The translations under genes and the position numbers were made by a program. A DNA stretch of 64,000 nucleotides from Brachypodium distachyon (lineage: Eukaryota > Streptophyta > Magnoliopsida > Poales > Poaceae): the NCBI RefSeq assembly GCF_000005505.3, contig NC_016133.3:41133237-41197236 (forward strand), given 5' to 3'. The first letter of the stretch is position 1. The number at the start of each line of letters is the position of its first letter. Positions 1 to 12,347 of this stretch are shown piece by piece. The notes below the pieces were generated by a model that was not told the DNA's origin, did no database searches, and worked only from the letters and a program-made list of their open reading frames with translations.

Positions 1-13
1 AAATTCTTTTTGA

Positions 14-105
14 AAGATGGCACTTCCTTGTCCTCTTGGAGAAGATGTCACTCGTAACCCGACTAACTTGGCAGCTGAATGGGAGAAAAAGTGTCCATGG
101 TGCAT
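14..105 (+). repeat. Diverged repeat R1, copy 1
   Basis: This stretch aligns by eye with 4370-4465: both contain AAGATGGCACTT, then TTGTCC, then GTCACT at matching spacing, with frequent substitutions. In both copies the ATG opens a frame of about 30 codons beginning MAL.CP.G, but the frames diverge after the first 20 codons. I do not recognise a protein. It is probably the decayed remnant of a duplicated segment. Confidence 0.5.
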
Positions 106-1294
106 GATGATGATGGTGACAATAGCATGATGCACGATTCAAGTTCATGCATGCATGCATAATACCTCTCGTGAAGCGACCTTCATGTGTCCAAATAATT
201 TGTTCCATCTTATAGCACACACAACTAATAGGACTACACAAACACGCATGCGAATATTTATGGCAAATTAATTAAGTGCTGAAATGATCTCTTTGTTGAC
301 AGGTAAGTGTCGAAATGCTCTGTTATTTATAGTTCCATTCTATTTTGCATGTGTTATTTTTTTTGTTTCTTTCTCAAAAATGACTTAGTTTGCATGTGCG
401 GTAGAACATCTCTCAGGTAAGTGCCACTTACTACCATTTTGGAAAACATGCGCTTTGTTGCTTCTCGTCGTCATATCAGGGGAATATAACCCGGGAAGAG
501 CTCAACACCCAGTTTTTGCATAGCAAGATGCATACAATTGAAATACGTGAAACAACTCTTAGAAATATGATTATAGAATAATAAAAGCAAAACTGTAAAT
601 TGAAGGAGCCGCAAATCGGCGATTAACACGCTACCCATTAGAGAAAATCCCTCCCTAGCTAGCCATTCGCTCCACCTCCAAATACGCTCGCATTCGTCAC
701 CACTCGCCACCCACTCCTTTCAGATGCTGAACTATAGGCCACGTACGGAGTCAGTGTTTGCTTTCCCACGTATATAGCCTGCAACCAAGAACAACGTAAT
801 TTTTCAGAGGAAGCTGCAAACAACTGTGATGATTTTCCACAACATAGAAGAGGAGGGTAATTTGGGGCCAGGTTGTGTTTTAGGTTTGGACAAGTTAGTC
901 TCTGGGTCCAATGATGTACTTTGAACTCTCTACTGTTTTACTCCTCTTAACCCTACCTGGCTGCCTCCCTCTAGTTTTTTTTTCTTGTTTCTTTGTAACC
1001 TCTCCTTCTCGGCCATCTTGGCAATAAATAACAGGTTGTGTTGTTTTGTTAAAATAAAGTACTCCGTATCATTTATGCATAGTCACAATGACCAGCACAA
1101 TGTTGCCGCCCCCACCAAGGATTCAACCAAAGCCTGTAATCAAGCCTCTTAGCCAATTCCTAAACATATTGCAACACATGTTGGCTACACTGTGTCACTT
1201 TCAACCAGACCCTTTATCCTAGTCATTAATTCTTCTCTTGTTACACTCTATAAAAATGGATTGATCTATATAGCCATCGAGATATGCGAAAGTT

Positions 1295-1700
1295 CTAACG
1301 AACAGGAAGCAAACAAGAACAACAGGAAATATATATTTAACAAAAGACCTATGTTGATAAGGAAAAGCCGGGCAAAATCAGCCATGAATGTAAGCCGGGG
1401 AAGCGTCTTTGTGTAAGGTTCAAACCAACATTGTTTCTTTCTGCAGCAAAATACCTACGCCACAATGTCCATTTGTGCTTGTTGAACCATCAGGATTAAA
1501 GGCTATAACGATAGTGATTAGCGAGATGAAACTAGCCAGGCAAATGAAGGAAGAAGGAATCAGAAACATTTGGCTTGTTGTACCATGATGAAGTGCTAAG
1601 TTTCAACTACCTGCGCAGAGTTAGTACTGTTTTATTCTAGCCACTAAGACAGCACACGTTTGCTCAAATGCTTCCTGATCAACTCATCAGAAGAAGCAGA
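1295..1700 (+). repeat. Diverged repeat R2, copy A
   Basis: First of three recognisable copies of an approximately 400-bp unit (others at 2795-3205 and 5690-5985). Shared landmarks in the same order are ATAAGGAAAAGCCGGGCAAA, an AGCAAAATACC block, a GATTAG-GAGATGAAA block, GTACCATGA and TTTCAACTACCTGC. No conserved reading frame runs through the copies, so it looks non-coding. Confidence 0.6.
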
Positions 1701-2794
1701 ATGTGGATAGTATTAACTGAACTGTCAATACTCTTAATACATGTAATTTATACGGAATGTGGATAATATTAATTTACAATTAATATACATTTAGAACAAT
1801 CAGAATTACAATTTACATATAATTTTACAGAACATACAGAATCTAGATAGATTACACTTGGTACTTCAAAGTGCCTACTGCCTAGGAGCATGTGTTATTT
1901 TCTAATTCGAACACTTTATATATGTAAATGTCCGTGCCTTTTATATGTGTAAATTTTTTCAATGAAAACTATAAATTTTGTGTGCTCTTTAGAAACAACA
2001 ACAACTTTACTACTTTAAGGGCAGTAAGTGTATATGTGATTGCAATAATGGAAGAGTTTTAACATTGCAAAATTCAAAAAAAAATCATACACAAACATTG
2101 CAATGTTAGGTGGACCTGCAATTGTTTCTCAGAAAATGCACACTTTTGTGGTCTCTGTATAAACAAGAAATCGGTGCTTCTTCGTTTTTTTTGTGCAAGC
2201 CAAGGATAAAAAATATTTTCCACCAAATTTGGTAGTACCATAGCTCATCTGAGCATGGGCATGTTTTCATATTTTATTTTCAAACTTTAGAATACCCTTG
2301 AAGGGATCATTAAAGTTCAAGAGCCAAAAATCCTCTTCCATTAAAATCCTATTATGTTCTTTCTTTTCCTTCTTCTTTTTGACATAAATCTTTCCTTTCT
2401 GTCTAGTTTATATGTTTTCTCCATTTATTTCCCTTATCTGAAGTGACCTTATCAGTATGCATGCCTTATAGTATATTTATATATCTCTCTGATAGTTTAT
2501 ATGTGTCACTTTTTACCTGACACTTTACCAGATCCATCATGTCTTTAGCTACATTTAATTTCAAAATAAACACTGCTTTGTAACGACGACCAAATTGCTA
2601 AGTGCTTTTTAAAAGAGGACACTCCTCTTTACATTAATTTCTAATGGAAATACTATTTTTTTTACATGCATTCACGAGACCGGAAAGAGAGGACGCGAGT
2701 TTGATGCATTGTCAGGAAACCTGCTGATTAGTGTTCGCAATCGAAACACTAACTAGTGGGACGAGAACCTGCTATCAGGATTTGCTAGGTGCTA

Positions 2795-3205
2795 ACGAAC
2801 AAGAATCAAACAAGAACAGGTACATTTATGTATACAAAGGCTTAAAAGGCTACTGGTGATAAGGAAAAGCCGGGCAAAATTAGCCGTGCATATAGCCTAA
2901 GACAGAGAAGCTTCTTGTATAAAATAAATTCATCAGTCCGTCACTGTTTCTTCCCCAGCAAAATACCAATTTTCAGATGTTAAACAGCCGGAAGGACTAC
3001 AATGACAGAGATTAGAGAGATGAAATTATCCATGCATCAAGGAAGAAGAGGCTAGAAGTAAACATGACTGGCGTTCAGGACAACAGGTGTACCATGAAGT
3101 GATATGTTTCAACTACCTGCAGATAGTATTGTTTTTTCTAGATAGACAACAGGACAACACAGTTTCTTGGCAATGGTTCCTGAGTCCTGAACTCATCCGA
3201 AAAAT
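2795..3205 (+). repeat. Diverged repeat R2, copy B
   Basis: It is about 1.5 kb after copy A in the same orientation. It shares the ATAAGGAAAAGCCGGGCAAA block exactly, followed by AGCAAAATACCA, GATTAGAGAGATGAAAT, GTACCATGAAGT and TTTCAACTACCTGC. Substitutions and small gaps separate the two copies, so the duplication is old. Confidence 0.6.
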
Positions 3206-4369
3206 GTTAATTTGATGAAAGATGCGATTATTGAAAACATACGGCCAACTTAAATGTCATTGACTACAGGATGAATTGAGGAAAACATAAATAAATAATC
3301 TACTTTTTCTTCAGATAATGGAAGAAAAGCTCTCCCAAGCCTATCATCTGCATCCGGAGATGAACAAAACCATTTTTTTTTGTTAAATATACAATGTTTG
3401 CAACCAGAGCATGACTAAACCGAGAGCACGAATTGTGAAGGAGAAGTCATGCAGATACATAGCATTTTATCTGCATTTTTTCCAAGTGGACAGATCATAC
3501 ATATACTCCATGTCCTTGGTCCATGCTACTAAATATATATGTGCTATTGTCTACGTTGGTTTGGTAGTATCAAGCTCTCATAAAGTGGGATATGATGAGT
3601 AGCGTTAGGTGGGCAGGCAAGTTAAACTAAGCTTCAGAGAGACTAAACAATGCCCAGCATGACATGACTCATCAGCCTTCACCTTATCATAAAAAAGGAA
3701 GTGACCTCCCAAGACTGACTGCTAACTACTATGCTGGAGTACAATTGAGTTAACAGCTTGAGAATTGCTAGTGGCTAATTTCATGGAAATCATATTTCTC
3801 TTAGGATGTGTGGTTGACTAGGTAAATGTGTAGTGTTATCTGAACCGAACAATTTGGTTCCATGCATCACATAAAACTGAATTCCTTCAGAACTCAGAAA
3901 TGATACAGCTGCCTTTCAAATGCCTTATTTCTCTTAGCTTGCTTAGTTTTCCTAGGTTGATATGATCATCCTACTACATCCTACCCCCTCAAAAAAAAAA
4001 TCCTACTACATCCTAGATACTCCTGTTATAGTATATAGTGTTTTCTGAACTGAACATCGATGGCATTCTGAATTTCTTCACATTTCAAGCTTAGCTGTTA
4101 AGAAGCCAGAGCTATTAAGCATTTTTTTAATCCTAAAAGGAAAAGGAACTGATACAGAGCTGCCAGGTGCTAATTAAATTAGGCCTAACTCTTCAGTGAC
4201 ATTTTTCAAGCTTAGCTTCCAATTTTACAATCCCATGGAAAGTCCATGGTTCAAAAAACAATTTCATTGAAAGGCCTGTGTCACCAGCTGTTAAGAGAAA
4301 TTTGCACACGCGTGCGCGCGCACACACATTGGGAATCTTCAGACCTTGGGTTTATGAAATATATGAACT

Positions 4370-4465
4370 GAAAAGATGGCACTTACTTGTCCATTTGGAC
4401 AAGAGGTCACTTGTAGCCCTAGCGACCTCGCAACTAGAGGAAACAAAGAAGTTTGTGCCGTATGA
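4370..4465 (+). repeat. Diverged repeat R1, copy 2
   Basis: Second copy of the segment at 14-105, in the same orientation. The distance from R1 to the next R2 copy is about 1.3 kb in both places (14 to 1295, 4370 to 5690). This suggests that R1 and R2 were duplicated together as a unit of roughly 4.3 kb. Confidence 0.5.
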
Positions 4466-5689
4466 ATATGTTGATGCTGAGTCCATGCATATCCTTCCCC
4501 CTTTACTGAACCTTGGTAGTATTTAAATGGTTGTCCCTGAAGCATGTGTGCAAGTTTGCATTTGGTCAGAGTTAGTTTATTTTTCTGCCATTGGATGCAC
4601 ATGTGATAGGTCCAGGTGATGGATAGCGGAATACAACATATATTAGGTACAACTCCAATAATTGTACATCTCAAAAATAAATACACCTACAATTTTCTAT
4701 GCCGATTACTCTCTTTTCTCTCAGAACGGAAATTTCTCCCTTTCCTTCTGTGTTAATTATTTGCCCACATATCACCGAAAATGGTCATGTTTTTAAAATC
4801 ATAAAATGACATGTGAAAAGCAGGTTACCATGTTTTTAAAAATCCACAAAAAAAATATTGTAGTACTAGCTGTACATCCAAACTTCAAAGCTCACATATT
4901 TTGCAGGGTACAAAAAAAAAGGCAGTGAAGTAAAACATAGTTTTGGCACTATCCACCGCAATTATCTTTTTTGTTCTTCGCAAACGGCTGAAGCTTTGCA
5001 CAAACGTACAATGCATTCTTATGTAGTAATACATTTTAAAAAAAAACTTTGCACATTCTGTTCAAAATGATATTTCATATTTTACTAGCTCCTTCTAAAA
5101 AGAAGAAGAAACTGTTCTGATTGTCCATATTACTAATAAGAATTTTCTCGAAGGGTTACTAATAAGAATTTTGCAGCACACTTGGCAGGCGTGTAGTACT
5201 AATGTTTTCAATAAAGGGAGCATCTTATTGATCTCAAAGCCGCATCAACATGATAGAAAAAAAGTTAAGCAACGCGGTCCTCTGTGTAACAAGATGCACA
5301 CAACCCCAGAAGACACCATGGAACCAAATTCTTCACAGCAGAACACATGCGGCCTAATGTGATGGAGGTGTAGTACTATTGTACGTCGTTATAATATGGT
5401 CCAACCAAAATAAGAGGTGTAGATCTTTTACTTTTGTTTGCAACTAATCTGCGTTGTTAAATCTACTCCCACCTTTTATCTATAACTAATGTACACCTTT
5501 ATAATATGGTCTCGCCAAAAATAACTGGTGTAGCTCTTCTCCTATTATCTTGGTTAATTTGATAATTTATAGATTTTGGATTAATGTGTGACTTTCCATT
5601 CAAAACAAAAATCAAATGTGGTATCTTGAATCTCACCTATTGTTTCGAGATCCAATCCACATTCATTTTTTTTCTAAAGGAGCAACAAG

Positions 5690-5985
5690 CAAGCAAACAA
5701 GTGCCAAAAAGAACAGCACATGCAAATAAAAATAGGGCAAAATTAGTAGTATGACCAAGATGTCCAATATAATGGACTTGCCCCAAGCTGTCCCAAATAA
5801 CAGGTACTTTCTGTTCAGTAAAATACCAACGCCGAATGTTGTTTTGCTCTACTGGAACAGTGAAATCAACAACAGAAAGCCTACCGCGACAGAGATAAGA
5901 GAGATGAGGTTGGCCAAGTATAATCCAGGAAGAGACTAGAGGTATTAATGACACCTGAACAGCATATGTACTTACCATGAAGTCA
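5690..5985 (+). repeat. Diverged repeat R2, copy C
   Basis: Third recognisable R2 copy, same orientation: GGGCAAAATTAG, CAGTAAAATACCAACGCC, then GAGATAAGAGAGATGAGG and TACCATGAAGT. Weaker fragments of the same AAGGC..GAT..AAGAAAA..AAATTAGCC block occur near 6540-6600, 6715-6780 and 8090-8150. Confidence 0.5.
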
Positions 5986-6950
5986 GGTTTAAGAAACCAG
6001 CACTTTTGTGTCTGTTTTTTGTCATTAAAACATGTAGTACTTTTCTCAAAGCCAAATGATATAAGTGTTTGGAATGATCGATTAAAGCTTCTTTATAGTG
6101 ACAAGGAATAGAGGGTGGAACTAGCCATGAAGGCAAGGTTGTGAACCTACCCAGATTCAAGTCTCAGTTCTACCATAATTTGAAGTGTGGGGGAATTACT
6201 TACACTGCTACATATGCCAAAACTGGGTGTAATTAATATGGCACATGTGATACGTTCCAAGTTTGGACCGGCATCAATACTTTAATTACTTGATGAAACT
6301 AGCATATTTTTTAGGGAATTTGGACAGAAGAGTCAGTGATCTATGACAAAGATAAGTGGGATAACATTGGCCATGAAACCGAGCAGATGCAGCTTTGAAG
6401 TCCAATGGAAGCAAATCTATCTTACAGTTGATGTTTGAACTATCAGTATTTTTTAGTGCATAAACTATCTAGAGGCTAGTTTTTCATGATCCATTAAACT
6501 AGGCAAGTGTTTGTTACGAGGTCCATGAAATTAACCACCTAAAAGCCGGTGGATGACAAAGAAAACCAGGATGAAATTAGCCATACATATGAAAAAGCAA
6601 ATGTGTGATATGTCCTATGCTTAAACTACCTCCAATTCTTGGTGACTAAAATAACAGGGTACAATCTGTTGGAAGGGTATTGCAGTTACTCAGGATTTCC
6701 TAGCCAAGTAGAAGTACCACCGGAAAGGCGATCAATGAAAAAGAAAAGCAAAATAAAGTTAGCCACATGTAATATTTGAACGTCTGGACTGTTCACCAAC
6801 CGGAGAAGAATACACATGAACTCTCAATATTCCTGGCCTGTTGTTTTTCAGAGACACCAATGTAGCTAGTTGCAAACCAATATAGTTACCCTATCATGGC
6901 CTGGGTGAAGCACAAAGATTTTCTCTGAGGACAAAATTAGTGGGTTTTTA

Positions 6951-7750
6951 CGGTACCTCGGTACTCCAAAAGCTTACCTAGGAGTACCAAACATATCCAA
7001 CCGTTGATATGGAAAGGGTAACTTAGTCATCTTGTAAAAAATAATTTGGTCTTATTCTCCTGTTCTCCTGTGGTCTTGACAGTTCGCGGCCACCAGCCCG
7101 ATCTCCTCGTCTCCATCGCGCAGGAACGCTGCTCCGGCTATATCTGCCTGCTGGTGCTAGCTCCAGCAGTCCAGCTCGTTGCTGAGCGTGGAGGACCCCT
7201 TGCACTCCACCTTCTCCATGCTAGCTTTTGTTTTCAAATTGCTGTGCGCTCAGCCGGTCGTGCGTGGACTTTCGGGCTTGCCAGCGGGCGGTGGCAGCAG
7301 TGGCAAGGACGGAGGCGTGGCGTGTCCTCCGTTTATCCCCGTCCGTCATGCTGTTTATCTCGTATGGATTGGATTTGTCACGGTTTATCTTGTGTGCTCA
7401 GCCGCTGTTTGCATGCCTGCTCTGCCGTGCGCTACGTGCTCCGCTCCTCCTGCGGCCGCCCAATCGATCGGCACGGTGGACTCGTCCCTCCGCTGGCATG
7501 GCCGTCGGGCCGTGGCTTTTCGTTTTTTCAGACAACACCGGCTGGGTTAGGTCAAAGGAAGATGTTTTTTTAGTAAACCCTTAAAATAATGATTAATTGC
7601 AAACCAAATTTTGGTTGAGCACGGGAAAGACCAAACTACCCTCGCACAATTACAATTTTGCCCTCCACTCATGGTACTCCGGTTGTTTTAGACTCGGTAC
7701 TCCGTGGGACTAAAAAAGAAGTACCAAATACTACTAGCCACTAGATCGGG
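6951..7750. mobile_element. Possible gene-fragment-carrying insertion (GC-rich block between direct repeats)
   Basis: A GC-rich block at about 7040-7560 sits abruptly in AT-rich sequence. It is bounded by two related direct repeats, 6957-7012 and 7692-7750, which share CTCGGTACTCC and then AGTACCAAA. Open frames cross the block (for example 7046-7573) but carry no motif I know. This is the look of a transposon that picked up a GC-rich gene fragment, but terminal inverted repeats and a clean target duplication could not be shown, so the call is tentative. Confidence 0.35.
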
Positions 7751-8473
7751 ACAAATAAACGGCCCATATTAAATTCGGGGCGCTGTAAAAGAGCTCCAAA
7801 ATTAACCATATAATCCAAGAGAAAGGGGGGAACATATATATACCACAATGAATATCATGTACTTGAAGTGTTTCCAGTTTTGTATTTTAACTTGTAAAGC
7901 AACCATGCAATTACTAGTTCTGAGACACTAAAAAAACACAGTATGCAGGATATCACAGGGAAAACTAATATGAGATTAACAGTTGTAAACTAGTGAAACC
8001 TGAGTATATGAACATCTGTCATGTAAAACATAGCTACATTTGGACCATGAAGTTCTTACATCGTTATAATACCAAATGATTCAACGGTGAGTTACTGAAA
8101 AGGCTAATAATGACAATGAGGAGCAGAAGAAAACCAGCCATGGAATCCCTGGAGTGGACCAATGCAGCAAGCATGCATCCCCAAGCTCAAACCACCAACA
8201 CTTCCCACTCACTAAAATATCACGGCCATATATGAGCCATTACATTTTTAATAGGATCCAGATGAAGCTTTCATGCATCTACCATTGAAGCTCATATGCC
8301 ACCAAACAATCTCAAGAGGACTCAGCACCTCCCCAACCCTTCAACACCTTATAATAGACCCCCAACCACACACACATTGACGACACCAAACATTTCAAAC
8401 CCCTCTCTTGCCTCCAAAAAAACACTACACTTGACTCTATCCACACCATTGTTCTTGACCAAAACTCTTAACA

Positions 8474-10813
8474 ATGCTGAGCACCACACCACACCATAGC
8501 AGGCAGCGCCATGCATTCGAGAAGAGCCTAAGCCACCACACCGCTAGGAAGAAGAACAGCAGCAGCAGCATAGACAGGAAGCTGCAGCTGCAGGCTATGA
8601 GCCACGCGAGCAAGTACCTGCAGAGAATGCTCATCAACCCTCCCGGCGTGCAGCGGAGCGCCTCCGGGCTCTCGCTGTCGTCGCTTTCGCTTTCGCAGAA
8701 CTCGAGCGACTCGTCGCTCAGCAGCTCCAACTCCAGCAGCTGCTGCTGGGAGCCCAAGGTGCCGCTGCTCTACGGCGGCACCTTCAGCCCCTGGGGCGAC
8801 GTGCTCGTGTCGCTGGACAGGAGGAGGGGATGCGGCGGTGGCGGTGGCGGCGACGATGATGACAAGGTGAGTGGCCGTGATGATGATATGGAAGAGCAGG
8901 AAGAGGAGTTTGAGTGCAGTGAGCCCGGGAGCTTGCATAGGTGCAGCTGGATCACCAAGAACAGTGGTGAGGAATGCTCTTGCTTAATCGCTTCCTACTA
9001 TTCTTACCCTGAAAGTGGTACGGAGTAGTAATATTTTGCCACTGTGGGGTAAACATTTTCATGAATATTTGTTTGAGCTTTAATCGAAGCCAACTTAAGA
9101 AGTTCGAAAACATTCTTTTTTCTTATAAGGGGAAAAGTGAATGGTGAAAACTACAATCAGTTAATTAGCTTTGCACCAGGTAATTTAGTACTCCGTACAA
9201 TAAGTTTGGACAGAAAAAACTGATCAAGAAACAAGAAGTCAGGTCAAGGGGTGGTTAAGTCGACATCACTGGCTGATGAGAACACTTGATTTGACTAAGT
9301 TAATTTCTTTCCTGGCTTTGTTGATGTCTTTAACAACAACAAAATATATCCAGTCGACAAGTTCACCAGAAAGGGACTCTTCTCCGCAAAAAAAGAAAGG
9401 GACTCTTCTTCCGGTCCCCTCTAGTCTGTTGAACAAACATAAATCAAACCGTTAAAGACAAAAGTACAGGAATATATTCTTTTCGACAAGTTTCAACGAA
9501 ACAAAGCACAAGAATTTATAGTATTGGAGGACTGATCACTTGCTGAATTAATCCACCGTGCAGATGAGGCGTACGTCCAGTTCCACGACGAGTCCTGGGG
9601 CGTCCCAGTGTACAATGACAAGTATATATATATGAACCTTCCATCTTTGTCTCTTATTTCATTCTGTTGAATGATTTCACCTTGGTTTTGTAATAAACAC
9701 ATTCTGTTACGATTTGCAGCCAGCTGTTCGAGCTACTGGCGCTGTCAGGGATGCTGATAGACCAAAACTGGACGGAGATACTCAAGAGGAGGGACATGTA
9801 CATGTAGGCGCCGGCCTTTGATCTCTCTGAACATTTGCAGTTTTGCAGTGCAGTCGATGAATTTGCCCAAATTAATTTGATTCAGGAAAGCGTTTGCGGA
9901 TTTCGACCCCAAGGTGGTGGCGAAGATGAACGAGAATGACATCGCCGCCATCAGCGCCAACAAGGAGCTCAAGCTAGCGGAGTGCCGAGTGCGGTGCGTT
10001 GTGGAGAACGCCAAGTGCATAAGGAAGGCGAGTGCACTGAGTTTTTTGTTCGACTAGAATGCAAATATTACAAACGATCAAAAATTGAATTGTGAATTAA
10101 TTTTTTTCCTACTTAGTTTGAAAATAGATAATGTTCTAGGAGACACAATCAAATTTCTCTAGTTTTGATTATCGACATATAAAAGGATTATTGATATAGG
10201 TTAAACGAAACGAAAATAATAGAATCAAAATTTTCATGAAAATATTTTGTAACGCTACTACTATTTTATTTTACTAGTATCGATATTATATCCTGCAGAC
10301 CATATTTATGTCTAAAACACAAACGATATATATTCTAGAATGTCAAAATAAACGATCAATAGTACATCTAACATCTTGCAGATCAGAATTCTCAAAAAAA
10401 AATCTTGCATTTTGGGATGGAGGACGTGTACCATATAAACCAAACTGAATTACACCTTGTTGTCTTTCTTTAGCTGGTAATTAAATCTTTAGAATAAAAC
10501 CGGATGATGCGTGGAATTTGACGGATATATATATCAGGTGGCCAAGGAGTTCGGGTCATTCAGCGAGTACATCTGGGGCCACGTGAACCACCGGCCGATG
10601 GTGGGCAAGTACAAGCACCACAAGTACATCCCGCTCCGGACGCCCAAGTCGGAGGCAGTGAGCAAGGACCTCATCCGCCGGGGCTTCCGGCTCGTCGGCC
10701 CCGTCATCGTCCACTCCTTCATGCAGGCCTCCGGCATGGCCATCGACCACCTCGTCGGCTGCTTCCGCTTCTCCGAATGCCTCCGCCTCGCCGACGCCGA
10801 CGCCGCCACGTAG
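8474..10813 (+). CDS. DNA-3-methyladenine glycosylase I (TAG) family protein, 350 aa, five exons
   Basis: Exons 8474-8966, 9564-9621, 9720-9803, 9886-10027 and 10538-10813 join in frame to 350 residues. The first 150 residues are Ser- and acidic-rich, low in complexity and probably disordered. The TAG fold occupies about 155-343. The predicted zinc ligands of the family are all present: C157 (RCSW), H172 (FHDESWG), H330 and C334 (DHLVGC). The helix-hairpin-helix region and the GFR.VGP...SFMQA.G signature are intact. Known TAG enzymes remove 3-methyladenine from alkylated DNA in base excision repair. By eye, the position of E. coli Glu38 is Ser193 and that of Tyr16 is Phe171, so the base specificity of this plant form is uncertain. 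Intron 4 has a GC donor (AAG/GCGAGT). Start: first ATG giving the conserved frame. The family call is firm; the activity is inferred. Confidence 0.93.
10028..10537 (+). other. GC-AG intron 4 of the TAG-family gene
   Basis: The only join that keeps the conserved sequence contiguous (CIRK to VAKEFGSF) uses donor AAG/GCGAGT and acceptor TATCAG/GTGG. The nearby GT (GCGA/GTGCAC) would shift the frame. The GC donor otherwise matches the consensus well, as is usual for this minor class of U2 introns. Confidence 0.85.
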
Positions 10814-12347
10814 ATCCCCTTCGTGCTGCCTCAGATCAACTCCGACGTTTTACTCACAATGTTCAGCAACTTCCTTACTTTTCTCTCCGGGACACGGGAG
10901 AGCTGTATAACTCTTTTTTCTTTTCTTTTTTGGGGAGTTAGTTATTGCTTGGGTTGTGGAACATGTGATGTAGGGTATTAGTATTAAGTTATGTTTTTTT
11001 CTTTCGCTCCTACTTGGAAAGTGATAGTGTAACTGGTTTGAACCTTTTCAAGCATTAAGTTTTCTTCTAGTAAGTTAAGAATAACTTCTTTGTGTTTGGG
11101 CCTGACAAAGGCCATGTATGAGCATGGAGCATGAGAGCTGGTGAAGTACTGTCAAAGGAATTTCGCTGGCTGTTGCACTTACAGAAGTTTTGGCTGTAGT
11201 TTTTAGTTTTGCTGGCCAATCTCTTGTTTTGAGGATTGTCACCCTGAAGGGTTGCCAGCCTGGCGTGGTTGTGTTTCTCTCCAGCTTTGTTTTTTCAATT
11301 TTGAATATTTATCTAAGAGGCCTCTGTTTTTAGAAAAAAAATGAGCATGGAGGATGGAGCACATAATTCAGACTTCCAGAGGTCCAACAGAATAGCACAG
11401 AATAGTTCCAAAAAATGTCTGCCCATATCTGATCTTTAACTGAAGATCCTTCTTCCCCTTTAAAAAAAAAATGAAGATCCCTTCCAGTGGAGTTCTCATT
11501 TTGTATGATGTTTCTTGTTTTATAATGTCTCATCCATATAAGATGTTTGTAAACCTTTTATGTTTGCTCGAAGCTGAACTCTCCAGATGAGTTTCAAGGG
11601 TGATAATTATTCAATATAAGATCTACCCACAATGTCATTTGCCAGCAACCATACAACTTCATCTTTCTCTTCAGACAAGAAAATGTATGAAACATATCTT
11701 TAAGTTTTTGCCAGAACTCTTCCGCGACTTATCCAAGGCAACCACCAGGAAAAAGGGATTATCATTGCCGGGCAAGGTGGGACATGGAATTACATGACAG
11801 AAACAATGCAGCCTAACAAAATAGATCCTTCCGGTATCATGCAGCAAAAGGACAAGGAGAAACAACCTAACTTTTGAAAATGTTCTCTGAAGTTCTAAAT
11901 AAAATCATCATTCATCAGTCAACACGCATCAGGTGGAAGGAATGAAAGAGCAACACTAATCGACAAAATTATATATGTATGTATACAATAACACCTAACT
12001 TCTTTCTTATCATGAGTTTTCCGACGATGCTTACAACGGCAATAACCAAGCACTGGCAATGCCGTTACACTCCCCCATAACAGCCCGTACCGTGCTCGAT
12101 GGCCCTGGGCGTGTCTATACAGAAATGAAAAAACGCACCACCCATGTGTTAGAACTATGCACAGACACAATACAGTATCCTGCTGCAAACACATACACCA
12201 GAGATGGTTCTTATTCTCTTATACCTACCAGCGGAGAGCTACTGCAGCTGCTACCAAGGCAGACACAACCTCTGATGCATACAGCGTACCCCTGGTTTTG
12301 GACTATATTACCTTACCTTGATAGTTGGTACCTTCTCCCTAGTGCTT
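10814..12347. other. Convergent intergenic region (3'UTRs)
   Basis: The TAG-family gene and the PI4K gamma gene point at each other across 1.5 kb. The stretch must hold both 3'UTRs. No frame here has a recognisable motif, and I see no RNA gene. Confidence 0.6.

Larger units (their letters stand above)
1..8290. other. Gene-poor upstream region with decayed repeats
   Basis: About 8.3 kb without a convincing gene. All reading frames are short and have no family motif. The sequence is AT-rich except for a GC-rich block at about 7040-7560. Several stretches are diverged copies of one another and are listed separately. I see no reverse transcriptase, integrase or transposase motif and no intact terminal repeats that would delimit a single large element. 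Confidence 0.6.

Noticed and set aside
7046..7584. Three overlapping frames of 118-175 codons
   Set aside because: No motif, no leader, and all in a GC-rich block that looks inserted; kept only as a possible captured fragment.
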